In this document: one piece after another, positions 16,970 through 23,889 of the stretch
How the letters are laid out: each line of letters starts with the position of its first letter
Position numbering within the stretch: the first letter of the stretch is position 1
Assembly (NCBI GenBank): GCA_934678915.1
Contig: CAKUSF010000017.1
Location: 1-25,507 of the forward strand
DNA from: an uncultured Bacteroidales bacterium
Lineage (GTDB): Bacteria; Bacteroidota; Bacteroidia; Bacteroidales; UBA932
Reading direction: 5' to 3'
Length of the DNA: 25,507 bases
Program-made: the position numbers and the translations under genes
The notes under the pieces: generated by a model
Database searches by the model: none
What the model was told of the DNA's origin: nothing
Seen by the model: only the letters and a program-made list of their open reading frames with translations

Positions 16970-17542
16970 ATGACAGGCATTCAAATCCCAGAAATTAATT
17001 ACTTGATGTCTCTTGCGGAAAGAAAATTCCACAAGGGCATCAAGACTTCGACTGATTTCCACTCACTGTCCATAAAAATTTGGGAGAAGACAAAGGAAAG
17101 AATTTCCTCATCCACCCTAAAGAGGCTCTGGGGCTACGTCAACATGACCACAATTCCTCGTCAGTCCACTCTTGACATTCTCGCCCGATACATCGGCCAT
17201 AAAGACTACAAGACATTCTGTGATGACCTTAAAAACTCTGAGGCCCTCCGTTCAATGTTCTTTACCTCCGAATTCATCAATGCAAGCGACTTGAAGCCAG
17301 AATCAATTGTCGAAATCGGATGGAATCCTAACAGGGTTGTAACGCTCAAGTACATGGGCGACAATCAGTTCGAGGTCAAGTCCTCGATTAACTCCCAACT
17401 CCGTGAGGGAGACCGATTCGAAACATCAAGTTTCATAAAAGGTTCTCCGCTTTACCTTGCAAGAATCATCAGAGACGGAAAATTCACCCCTCCCTACATG
17501 GCGGGGAAGCAAGGTGGGCTCACACATTTGAAAACTCTTTAG
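16970..17542 (+). CDS. Conserved Bacteroidetes protein, possible DNA-binding regulator
   Basis: I take the start at ATG 16970 (MTGIQIPEINYLMSL, 190 residues) because the longer frame from 16895 overlaps the conserved end of upp. The N-terminal half is helical and contains SSSTLKRLWGYVNMTTIPRQ then STLDILARYIGHKDYKTFC, with helix-turn-helix-like spacing. The C-terminal half is a small beta domain (EIGWNPNRVVTLKYMG; SQLREGDRFE; GSPLYLARIIRDG). I recognise it as a widespread Bacteroidetes family without a known function; regulation of transcription is only a guess from the helical motif. It lies 16 bp after upp. Its stop codon overlaps the stop codon of the convergent barrel gene. Confidence 0.78.
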   Translation: MTGIQIPEINYLMSLAERKFHKGIKTSTDFHSLSIKIWEKTKERISSSTLKRLWGYVNMTTIPRQSTLDILARYIGHKDYKTFCDDLKNSEALRSMFFTSEFINASDLKPESIVEIGWNPNRVVTLKYMGDNQFEVKSSINSQLREGDRFETSSFIKGSPLYLARIIRDGKFTPPYMAGKQGGLTHLKTL

Positions 17543-18567
17543 AAACTGATACCAACTCCTAATTGAAGATCTGCGTGACCGAAGAAGTCGGTATTCACGC
17601 CAAGTGAGAGGATTAATGGCTTGACATTCACAAACAATCCCGCATCCACCGCGAGATTCTTGAACGACTTATCCTCGACATTGACCCACTCTCTAGAGGC
17701 ATCCTCCCAACAAAGACGGTATGAAGTCAATCCCGCTCCGGCATAAAAGCCGAAACGGTGTGATGGGAAAACCACAAGCCCAGCGGTAGCGGCAGTACGG
17801 CTCTCACGAGAATTGCCGGTCGCCCAGATGCTACCATATTCAGTGGCACCATCGCTGGTGCAGGTGTAGGAATATTCATTCTTCCTGAAATTGCTCCGAT
17901 AGTTGACGTAGGCTCCAAAACCATTCCAAGTCAAGGCAGCCATTGTCCCGTAGGAGGGAGTCGGGAATATTCCCGCATCGGCCATGATAGCAAATTTTAA
18001 TGATTTTGAATATCTTGCATTGAACGAACGCTGCCGCGGAGGATCCAATCGCTGAGACTCCGCACCTGGTCGCTGAGCCTGACCATCCGGTCGCTGAGCT
18101 TGTCGAAGCGCCTGCGGATCCGATTGAAGTGGTCGCTGAGCCTGTCGAAGCGCTCCTGCCCTAGCCACCTGAGAGGTCACTTCGACAGGCTCAGTGACCG
18201 GCACAATCTTCGGCACAGGATTAAACACTGGCCGGCTAGGCTTCTCCCCCACCGACTTCATCCCTTGAAGATACTTATTCTTAATCTCCTCAAACCTAGC
18301 AGATTGCGCCATCGTCATCTTTCCAGAAGCGTTCGACAAAGTTTTCCGGAGCGATGAGAGTTCCGCCAAAAGGCTCTTCAATTCCTCCATCTGCACGCTT
18401 TGCCCTGACTCGACCCTCATCCTCAACTCCACACAACGATCACAGATGCGAGCATACTTATCCAAAGCCCTGTCATAGCCGTCCCCTTGCTGAAAAGCAG
18501 AAGCAGCAAAGCAAAAACGGAGTGCCAGAACAAGGCTCAAAAGAATATGTCCGGGAATATTCCTCAT
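17539..18567 (-). CDS. Outer-membrane beta-barrel protein with repeat-encoded linker
   Basis: The start is placed at ATG 18567 (MRNIPGHILLSLVLALRFCF...ASA, a signal peptide); ATG 18573 is also possible. About 343 residues. A helical region follows (residues ~35-100, with CDRCVELRMRVESGQ and ELKSLLAELSSLRKTLSN). Residues ~120-175 are a low-complexity Pro/Gln/Arg linker (ALRQAQRPLQ; ALRQAQRPDGQAQRPG) encoded by palindromic repeats. The C-terminal ~165 residues alternate like a small barrel (FAIMADAGIF; FGFYAGAGLTSYRL; LILSLGVNTDFFG) and end LQLGVGISF, with the terminal aromatic residue typical of outer-membrane insertion. It is divergent from the kinase gene with 106 bp between starts, so the two may be functionally linked. 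The specific function is unknown. Confidence 0.8.
   Translation of the reverse strand: MRNIPGHILLSLVLALRFCFAASAFQQGDGYDRALDKYARICDRCVELRMRVESGQSVQMEELKSLLAELSSLRKTLSNASGKMTMAQSARFEEIKNKYLQGMKSVGEKPSRPVFNPVPKIVPVTEPVEVTSQVARAGALRQAQRPLQSDPQALRQAQRPDGQAQRPGAESQRLDPPRQRSFNARYSKSLKFAIMADAGIFPTPSYGTMAALTWNGFGAYVNYRSNFRKNEYSYTCTSDGATEYGSIWATGNSRESRTAATAGLVVFPSHRFGFYAGAGLTSYRLCWEDASREWVNVEDKSFKNLAVDAGLFVNVKPLILSLGVNTDFFGHADLQLGVGISF
18068..18201. repeat. Cluster of palindromic repeat units inside the barrel gene
   Basis: One partial and two full direct units of GGTCGCTGAGC(C/T)TGTCGAAGCG lie at 18068, 18089-18110 and 18131-18152. An inverted full unit lies at 18175-18199, with ends GGTCAC and GTGACC around TTCGACAGGCTCA. 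All are translated in frame, the direct units as LRQAQRP (the partial unit as GQAQRP) and the inverted unit as PVTEPVEVTS. Confidence 0.88.
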
Positions 18568-18606
18568 CAGCATCAACGTTTCATACAAATTTAACACAAA
18601 AATAGT

Positions 18607-18624
18607 TATATTTGAATATTCAAA
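18607..18624 (+). promoter_or_regulatory. Putative -7 box and palindrome between the barrel and kinase genes
   Basis: TATATTTG at 18607-18614 is a perfect plus-strand -7 box, about 60 bp before the kinase ATG. It runs into a 14-bp perfect palindrome, TTTGAATATTCAAA (18611-18624). On the minus strand TATTTTTG (18604-18597) and TAAATTTG (18593-18586) both fit the -7 consensus for the barrel gene. No properly spaced -33 box is evident on either strand. Confidence 0.4.
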
Positions 18625-18673
18625 CTCCACTATTGCGAAACACAACAGTTGAGTTTGGCCATTCAAACGAATT

Positions 18674-19735
18674 ATGGACGAAGCTTCCGGATTTTTCGAG
18701 ACTCCATCAATAGCACAATCCCCCAGACAAGGGATGTTTGAGCTGATCAGCAGCAGCCCTGAAAGCTACTGCGAGATTTGGCGTGCCGACAAGGAAGGGC
18801 GGTTCCGAGTCTATAAGGCACTCAAAAGTGAATATGCTGGTGATCCGGTCTATGAACGCCTGCTTCGGAAAGAATTTGAGATAGGATATTCACTGGACCA
18901 TCCGTACATCTGCGAGTACTATGATTTCGTGAATATTCCTTCGCTTGGCAATTGCATAGAAATGGAATGGATTGATGGGTGCTCACTCGACAGTCTCCTC
19001 CCACGGGGAGCAATCGGAAAGACGTTTGCCACCAAGATCATCAGCGAGCTTTGCGATGCATTGTCCTACATGCACTCCAAGCAGATTGTACACCGGGATC
19101 TGAAGCCGTCCAACATCATGCTGACCTACAACGGCAACAACGTCAAACTGATTGACTTCGGTCTTTCCGACTCTGATTCACATTCTGTACTGAAAGGCTC
19201 CGCTGGGACTCAAGTTTACGCTTCTCCTGAACTCATCTCCGGTGGCAGTGTGGATTTCCGCTCAGACATATTCTCTCTTGGCTGCGTCATTGACAGGCTG
19301 AGTCCCAGTTTTGGCAAAATCGCCAGGAAGTGTTGTCAAAGAGACCCCAAGAAGCGTTTTCAGAGCGCATTAGAGGTCAAGGAAGCGATCAACAGCCGGC
19401 CTAAGGCCATTTGGGGAATTGTGGTCATCGTCTTTCTGATCCTCTGTGCAGTCGTCCTTCTCTTCCATCCATGGAAACGCCCGGCAAGCGAACCCGCCAG
19501 CCTTAGCACTGAAATCGACACAGTGTCGAATCACGCAGACAAAGACAGCCTACTTCCAGCCCTCTCAGCCCCACAAGAGAATGCCGAGAAGCCTTCAGTA
19601 AAGGAACATAAGCCTGACGTAAACAATTCCGAAAGCAAACCAGTCACAAAAGAGTCAACTCAAAAGAAGACACACAGCGACAAAGAAGCCATCGATGAAC
19701 TCTTCCGCCAAGCCACCGAACTTTTTGACCAGTAA
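18674..19735 (+). CDS. Membrane-anchored Ser/Thr protein kinase with reduced catalytic domain
   Basis: A 353-residue Hanks-type kinase. The catalytic loop HRDLKPSN is at 140-147, DFG at 161-163 and an APE-like SPE at 184-186 (YASPELISG), with FRSDIFSLGC following. K48 in RVYKALK is the likely ATP-anchoring lysine. No glycine-rich loop is visible before it (SSSPESYCEIWRA). After helix F the sequence jumps from GCVIDRLSPS directly to FGKIARKCCQRDPKKRF, so helix G and its loop are missing. One transmembrane segment (AIWGIVVIVFLILCAVVLLF, ~245-264) precedes a polar C-terminal tail of ~85 residues, expected to be periplasmic if the kinase is cytoplasmic. It may sense envelope state; it is divergent from a barrel gene. 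The target is unknown. Confidence 0.88.
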   Translation: MDEASGFFETPSIAQSPRQGMFELISSSPESYCEIWRADKEGRFRVYKALKSEYAGDPVYERLLRKEFEIGYSLDHPYICEYYDFVNIPSLGNCIEMEWIDGCSLDSLLPRGAIGKTFATKIISELCDALSYMHSKQIVHRDLKPSNIMLTYNGNNVKLIDFGLSDSDSHSVLKGSAGTQVYASPELISGGSVDFRSDIFSLGCVIDRLSPSFGKIARKCCQRDPKKRFQSALEVKEAINSRPKAIWGIVVIVFLILCAVVLLFHPWKRPASEPASLSTEIDTVSNHADKDSLLPALSAPQENAEKPSVKEHKPDVNNSESKPVTKESTQKKTHSDKEAIDELFRQATELFDQ

Positions 19736-19763
19736 TCCTCCCGTTGTAAAGACAGAGAAAAGG

Positions 19764-21062
19764 TTATAATGCCTGTCCGGAGTTCTCCGTCAATGGTTTG
19801 TACTTGGTCTCCCACTCGCTCCAGTTCTTCGCGGTCTTGTACTTTTCAAGGGAGGCGGACGGGACGAAAATCTCATCAGCGTTGTCACCAAGGAATGTGT
19901 CCTCCATTTCAGGTGGAGTAATAGGTTGGACCGTCACCTTTCTAAGCAAATTGCAACGCTCAAATGCATGCGGACCGATATATTCAACTTTCTCTGGTAT
20001 AGAAATCTCTGAAAATCCGCAACCATTGAAGGCACTTTCGGCAATGTATTCCAATCCGGCAGGGAGTTGGAGCAATTTTGGATTGAAAGAAAAACACTCA
20101 AAGAATGCCCACCGGCCTAAGAATGTCAGACCTGACGGAAGGCTCTCTGGAGAGATGCTCGGACAATTCGCAAACACACCGTCCTCTATTCGTGTCAAAC
20201 CTGATGGCAATTTGGTCAAATTCAGACTTTTGCAATGATCAAAAGCGAAGCCGGCAATGCTTCTCAAACTCTCAGGCAATGACATCCACGACAGCATGGA
20301 ACAAAAACGGAAAGCATGCGTCCCAATAATTTCCAAGTTGTCCGGCAACTTGGAAATAAGAACCTTCTGACATCCATCGAACGCATAGTCACCGATCTGC
20401 CAGACACTCTCCGGCAATTTGACGGAGCGAAGGTTGGCGCAGCACTTGAACGCTGAATCCGCTACACTTCGGAGGCCGGTGAAATATTCCAACTCCTCGA
20501 ATGAGGTAATTTCATTATTCCTCTTGAATACCCACCGCAGGTTCGTCACCTTAGCCGCCTCATCCTTGGATAGTTCACCATCTCCGTCCAGATCCCAATT
20601 CTCCACACAAAGAGCCTTGACCACCTGATCCTTAAACTCGATGTTCTGCTCCACCGGGGAAGGGGGATCAGGCCCAACCGGTTCCTCCCCCGTTGCGACC
20701 GCCCGCAAATCCGAAACCTCCTCATCACGCCCGTTGCCGACCCACGCCTTATAAAGGTAGGTTGTGGAATATTCAAGGTTTCCCATGATCAATGAATATC
20801 CCAACCCATCCGTCTTGGCGACAGTCATCCGCTCCATCGACTGTTCATCCTCTCCGAAATAAAAACCGAACTCCTTAGCCGATGCAAAATCCTTCTCGTC
20901 CTTAAATGTTGCGCTAAGCGTCACCACCCGCCCCTCAGCCACCGCACTGACCACAGGCAGCTCCGGAATCCGCAAATTCTCAGGCACAACGTCCCCAACG
21001 CAGCCCACCAAAGCAGCCGCAGCAAAAAGAAGAAGCACCTTAAACTTTCGAAGACAGTCCAT
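19764..21062 (-). CDS. BspA-like leucine-rich-repeat surface lipoprotein
   Basis: The start is placed at ATG 21062 (MDCLRKFKVLLLFAAAALVG, lipobox cysteine at 21), because a -7 box at 21086-21093 lies inside the longer ORF. This gives 433 residues. Residues ~35-125 look like a fibronectin-type-III or similar beta domain (SATFKDEKDFASAKEFGFYF; YSTTYLYKAWVGNG). DLDGDGELSKDEA (about 150-162) is a perfect EF-hand/dockerin-like calcium loop. From ~185 onward there are six or so BspA-type LRR_5 repeats of the form LPxxLxxIGxxAFxxCxxL (for example LPDNLEIIGTHAFRFCSML). It ends with a short tail, ENSGQAL. Probably surface exposed and adhesive or binding, by family analogy. It is convergent with the kinase gene 28 bp away. 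Confidence 0.9.
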   Translation of the reverse strand: MDCLRKFKVLLLFAAAALVGCVGDVVPENLRIPELPVVSAVAEGRVVTLSATFKDEKDFASAKEFGFYFGEDEQSMERMTVAKTDGLGYSLIMGNLEYSTTYLYKAWVGNGRDEEVSDLRAVATGEEPVGPDPPSPVEQNIEFKDQVVKALCVENWDLDGDGELSKDEAAKVTNLRWVFKRNNEITSFEELEYFTGLRSVADSAFKCCANLRSVKLPESVWQIGDYAFDGCQKVLISKLPDNLEIIGTHAFRFCSMLSWMSLPESLRSIAGFAFDHCKSLNLTKLPSGLTRIEDGVFANCPSISPESLPSGLTFLGRWAFFECFSFNPKLLQLPAGLEYIAESAFNGCGFSEISIPEKVEYIGPHAFERCNLLRKVTVQPITPPEMEDTFLGDNADEIFVPSASLEKYKTAKNWSEWETKYKPLTENSGQAL

Positions 21063-21085
21063 TCTGAGTGGTTTGCAAAACTTAA

Positions 21086-21093
21086 CAAATATA
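21086..21093 (-). promoter_or_regulatory. Putative -7 promoter box of the BspA-like gene
   Basis: CAAATATA on the plus strand reads TATATTTG on the minus strand, a perfect TAnnTTTG. The predicted start near 21079 gives a 17-nt leader to ATG 21062. A -33 TTTG at standard spacing is not seen. Confidence 0.45.
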
Positions 21094-21179
21094 CACAATC
21101 CCCTTGGAATATCCTCATGTTTGTTGTACAGATGCAACATACAGAGGCACAAGCGTGGACGGTGGCGAAAGAATTACTA

Positions 21180-21401
21180 TTATCTTACTACCCCAGTCTC
21201 AATTTCATTTTGAAGGTATGAGAACACATAGACAGGACTTTCGTAATATAACCCACACTTTGGATTACATAAACGTCCGTATGTCTCCGAAGAATACAAT
21301 TCGTCAAGAGCCCTCTTTATGCCCCACCCATACTTCCGCATCAGCATCTCAACAAGCTCAGACGAGAGGCATTCTACCTGAAATTGAATATCATCCGACA
21401 T
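21180..21401 (-). CDS. Small protein, third gene of the DUF3990 operon
   Basis: This 73-residue protein contains RKYGWGIKRALDELYSSETY, then GRLCNPKCGLYYESPVYVFS and YLQNEI. I recognise the SetY...GLY.eSp.Yv pattern as a small partner usually found beside DUF3990 genes; I am not certain of the formal family name. It starts 1 bp after the stop codon of the DUF3990 gene, so it is translated as part of the same operon. It is probably an antitoxin-like or accessory partner; this is inferred from position and size. Confidence 0.75.
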   Translation of the reverse strand: MSDDIQFQVECLSSELVEMLMRKYGWGIKRALDELYSSETYGRLCNPKCGLYYESPVYVFSYLQNEIETGVVR

Positions 21402-21402
21402 A

Positions 21403-21885
21403 TTAAATTTTCGTTAAGCATCTAACCGCAGATTCAGTTCCAAAGAAATATTGTATAGCAGGTTTCTTAAAGCGCAACTCCTCAATCATACGCTCAATGC
21501 TTATGTAGCCTTGAATGAACCTACGCATCTGAAGTCCAACTGTGTCATTAGCTATAGGGCCGATGACAACATCATATTCATGAGCAGGGACTTCGCTTGT
21601 GTTACTCCTGTTCAATAAAACAAATTCTGCCCATTCTTTTGAATATTCCTTAAAAACTTTAACTTTCAATGATGAATTGTCTTCTAGCAGAGCATCATCA
21701 AAAAGGAATGCAGTCACAATAGGTTTTTCCTCCAGCATTCTCTGAGTTGTACGCACAGCCATTTCCATGGCTTGCTTGCTGTCCGGATTCAGATAAAAGC
21801 CCTGTCCAAAGTCTTTTCCCTTGCGCGAAAAGGATAAATCAACCGTGCCTATCGAGACATTTGATCCATGATACAATGTTATCAT
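21403..21885 (-). CDS. DUF3990 ADP-ribosyltransferase-like protein, probable toxin component
   Basis: A 160-residue soluble protein. It starts MITLYHGSN, then has GKDFGQGFYLNPDSKQA, and near the end QYFFGTESAVRCL. These fit the histidine-tyrosine-glutamate layout of ADP-ribosyltransferases: H6, Y31 and E151, which I read directly. DUF3990 proteins are widespread in gut bacteria, usually paired with small DUF3791-type proteins, and look like toxin-antitoxin modules; target and activity remain uncharacterised to my knowledge. The start codon overlaps the stop of the upstream DUF3791 gene by 4 bases (ATGA), and the downstream small gene follows after 1 base, so the three are tightly coupled. NAD use is inferred from the motif only. 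Confidence 0.85.
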   Translation of the reverse strand: MITLYHGSNVSIGTVDLSFSRKGKDFGQGFYLNPDSKQAMEMAVRTTQRMLEEKPIVTAFLFDDALLEDNSSLKVKVFKEYSKEWAEFVLLNRSNTSEVPAHEYDVVIGPIANDTVGLQMRRFIQGYISIERMIEELRFKKPAIQYFFGTESAVRCLTKI

Positions 21886-22103
21886 ACTACACGTCCTCCA
21901 TGTTTCCTACAGACTTGCAGAATGTCTTCCACAGCATCATCAATGGAAAGGGTATGCTCTGCTGCATAACAATCCAACAGAAAATCAATGCCGTTGAATC
22001 TTCGCAGATATGCATACGCCTGAGCATTAGTCATCATGAAACGTTTGGCAAAAGCGCCAACGCAACACACTACATAGTCAATAATATCATGTGTAGAATT
22101 CAT
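21882..22103 (-). CDS. DUF3791 small protein, probable antitoxin component
   Basis: This 73-residue protein contains KRFMMTNAQAYAYLRRFNGI, then DFLLDCYAAEHTLSIDDAVE and DILQVCRKHGG. The combination (helical start, AYAYLxxFxGIDFLxDCYxxEHTLS) is the DUF3791 pattern. It is the first gene of the three-gene operon and its stop overlaps the DUF3990 start by 4 bases. Its role as the DUF3990 antitoxin is inferred from repeated pairing in other genomes, not from anything biochemical seen here. Confidence 0.82.
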   Translation of the reverse strand: MNSTHDIIDYVVCCVGAFAKRFMMTNAQAYAYLRRFNGIDFLLDCYAAEHTLSIDDAVEDILQVCRKHGGRVV

Positions 22104-22167
22104 AAGCCCAAATATTTCTTAAACATTCATCACTAAAACAATGACTAGCATTGCGTCCCTAACCTCA

Positions 22168-22175
22168 CAAAGATA
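22168..22175 (-). promoter_or_regulatory. Putative -7 promoter box of the DUF3791-DUF3990 operon
   Basis: CAAAGATA on the plus strand reads TATCTTTG on the minus strand, a perfect TAnnTTTG, predicting a start near 22161 and a leader of about 58 nt. The nearest TTTG upstream is only 14 bp away, short of the usual 19-21. Confidence 0.45.
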
Positions 22176-22265
22176 AAGGATTTTTTCGACAAATACACTC
22201 CTTCTGACTGAACCATCTCTTATGTTTAGAATCCCAATAGAACTAGGGTGTACACCAAGGCAAAC

Positions 22266-22346
22266 ATGAAGAACGCCAAACAGATTCTGAATGGCTTGAA
22301 GTACCTATCCTCTTCATTTTTCACCTATATCGCATCCGCCATGTGA
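22266..22346 (+). CDS. Possible 26-residue small ORF (weak)
   Basis: ATG at 22266 to TGA at 22344-22346 encodes MKNAKQILNGLKYLSSSFFT then YIASAM: a basic N-terminus followed by a hydrophobic stretch, as in small membrane peptides or a signal-peptide fragment. There is no other support. It lies in the 547-bp gap 22104-22650, which otherwise shows no gene. Confidence 0.2.
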   Translation: MKNAKQILNGLKYLSSSFFTYIASAM

Positions 22347-22406
22347 TGAAGTTCATCTAGCCAATCCGCTCGCATAATACTTTCTACAATAATATTTCTT
22401 TGGTCC

Positions 22407-22450
22407 AGCATAAGCATATTCGGGCATAATCTTCCCCAAAGGCTTATGCT
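22407..22450. other. Perfect 9-bp inverted repeat in the gap before the Rpn gene
   Basis: AGCATAAGC (22407-22415) and GCTTATGCT (22442-22450) enclose 26 bases that can pair partly (CGGG with CCCC). It is not followed by a T run, so it is not an obvious terminator. It could be a small RNA hairpin or a repeat remnant. Confidence 0.4.
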
Positions 22451-22650
22451 CTATAAAATACATAAAAATTCATAAAAAACATATTCTTACCCCCTAATGT
22501 TTTTTATCACTTGATTGAACTTGATGGAAATGATTGTACATTGGCATCGGTTTCTGTGTGGCCGCTTGCCGGTTTAGGAACGTTTCCTCGACAAAATGGA
22601 CACAAAACGGGATCCGACAATTTGTTTAACCAACTAAAACTATTATCTTT

Positions 22651-23688
22651 ATGGCTGTTAATGGATATGATGACCTGAGTGCCTACGGCTGGGATCGCGC
22701 ACTCTTGGAAGATGAGAGAATCGGATTCGGAGACGAAGTGAATGTGGAGGGTGATTCACTGCCACGGTACATTGACCCACTGAACGACTGGGGATTCAAG
22801 AGACTTTTCGGGACAGAAATGAACAAAGAGTTCCTTGTCGCGTTCCTGACGGAGATATTCCCGGACAAGAGGATCAAAGACATCACCTATCTGCCGACAG
22901 AGCAGTTAGGGTTGGCCGCAGGGGACAGGAACGCAAGGTTCGATGTGATGTGCAAGGATGAGAGCGGAGAGAAATTCATTGTCGAAATACAGTTGGCCTA
23001 TCAGAAGCATTTCAGAGAAAGAGCCCTGTACTATTCCGGAATGGTGATGCACTCACAAGGCGTAAAGGGCAAGAAGTGGAACTACAACATCAAAGGTGTG
23101 TATTTCATCGGATTGCAGAATTTCACCTTCGGACCGGAAAGAGGCGGAGGGTTGATCAGGAGATATTCTGTGCGGGAGGACGAGAGTGGTGAACTGATGA
23201 CGGACAAGCTGCGATTCGTGTTCATCGAGATCGGAAGGTTCGACAAGACGCCAGAGGATCTCAAGACGAATCTAGACAAGTGGTTTTACGTGCTGAAGAA
23301 TCTGCACCGTCTGCTGGAACGTCCGGCAGCATTGGTTGACAGGATTTTCAGAAGGTTCTTCGAGGCGGCGGAAGTCATATCCCTTACAAAAGATGAGAAG
23401 AAACAATATGTCAGCAATATGATCAACGAACGGGACACTTACAATCAGATAGCCTACGCCAGAGAGTTCGGGCGAGAGGAAGGAATCAAACAGGGGTTGA
23501 AGCAGGGATTGGAACAAGGACTGAAGCAGGGACAAAAACAAGGAATGGAACAAGGGGTGGAACAAGGCAAGGTAGCCGAAAGGGAAGCCATAGCCTTACG
23601 TATGATAGGAGCAAACACCCCAATAGATTTTATAGTAAAATGCACCGGCCTTGATAAGGCTGCCGTGGAAGCACTTGCCAAGTACTGA
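22651..23688 (+). CDS. Rpn family PD-(D/E)XK nuclease / putative transposase-type protein
   Basis: This 345-residue protein matches the Rpn/TIGR01784 family, whose characterised E. coli members promote RecA-independent recombination and cut DNA. RYIDPLNDWGFKRLFGTEMN (about residues 39-58) is the diagnostic start of the family. The catalytic core is D98 in ARFDVMC and E112-x-Q114 in FIVEIQLAY, a PD-(D/E)XK variant, followed by HFRERALYYSGMV. Near the C-terminus, residues ~278-308 are a tandem four-residue repeat (KQGLKQGLEQGLKQGQKQG) encoded by near-identical 12-bp units, then VEALAKY at the end. The ~38 residues before the family start are unusual and may be an upstream extension. It is a single gene, convergent with the fimbrillin-type operon. 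Confidence 0.9.
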   Translation: MAVNGYDDLSAYGWDRALLEDERIGFGDEVNVEGDSLPRYIDPLNDWGFKRLFGTEMNKEFLVAFLTEIFPDKRIKDITYLPTEQLGLAAGDRNARFDVMCKDESGEKFIVEIQLAYQKHFRERALYYSGMVMHSQGVKGKKWNYNIKGVYFIGLQNFTFGPERGGGLIRRYSVREDESGELMTDKLRFVFIEIGRFDKTPEDLKTNLDKWFYVLKNLHRLLERPAALVDRIFRRFFEAAEVISLTKDEKKQYVSNMINERDTYNQIAYAREFGREEGIKQGLKQGLEQGLKQGQKQGMEQGVEQGKVAEREAIALRMIGANTPIDFIVKCTGLDKAAVEALAKY

Positions 23689-23773
23689 AAGACAGGAGCG
23701 TTCCCTTTTCTGTGCGTGGAAAAAGTCGCTCGTTCATGGCTTTTGACTCCTCCTTAGGGAAATCAACAGAAAT

Positions 23774-23796
23774 GAGGCGAGCTAATCGCTCGCCTC
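23774..23796 (-). terminator. Hairpin terminator of the minus-strand fimbrillin-type operon
   Basis: A perfect 9-bp stem, GAGGCGAGC / GCTCGCCTC, with a 5-nt loop. On the minus strand it is followed by ATTTCTGTTGATTT, moderately T-rich. It lies 10 bp past the TAG at 23806-23808 that would end the extended frame of the upstream gene, which supports that TAG as the ancestral gene end. It may also serve the Rpn gene. Confidence 0.6.
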
Positions 23797-23805
23797 GTAA
23801 GACAT

Positions 23806-23889
23806 CTAGTTCCAAGAACCGGTGCTTGGGTCGATAGAGATTTCTATCTGCTCTTGATCAGGGGAGGTGTTGAGTTTGACTGTCAAACG
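23806..23889 (-). pseudogene. In-frame C-terminal continuation after the TAA of the fimbrillin-type gene
   Basis: Directly after TAA (23892-23890) the same frame reads RLTVKLNTSPDQEQIEISID then PSTGSWN and stops at TAG 23806-23808. The sequence alternates like a beta hairpin and lines up with the end of the paralog upstream (INEEAIGEDNKIYLCLNSDG then VIVIGVEPSEGEDD). This suggests a nonsense mutation near the 3' end rather than untranslated sequence. Confidence 0.6.

Noticed and set aside
16330..16980. 216-residue minus-strand ORF antisense to upp
   Set aside because: Complete overlap with an intact upp gene that has all family motifs; the antisense peptide has no family features.
22644..22651. 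TTTG (22621-22624), 19-bp spacer and TATCTTTA as promoter of the Rpn gene
   Set aside because: Spacing fits, but the -7 box would overlap the only plausible start codon (22651), so either the match is chance or the real start is elsewhere; I could not decide.
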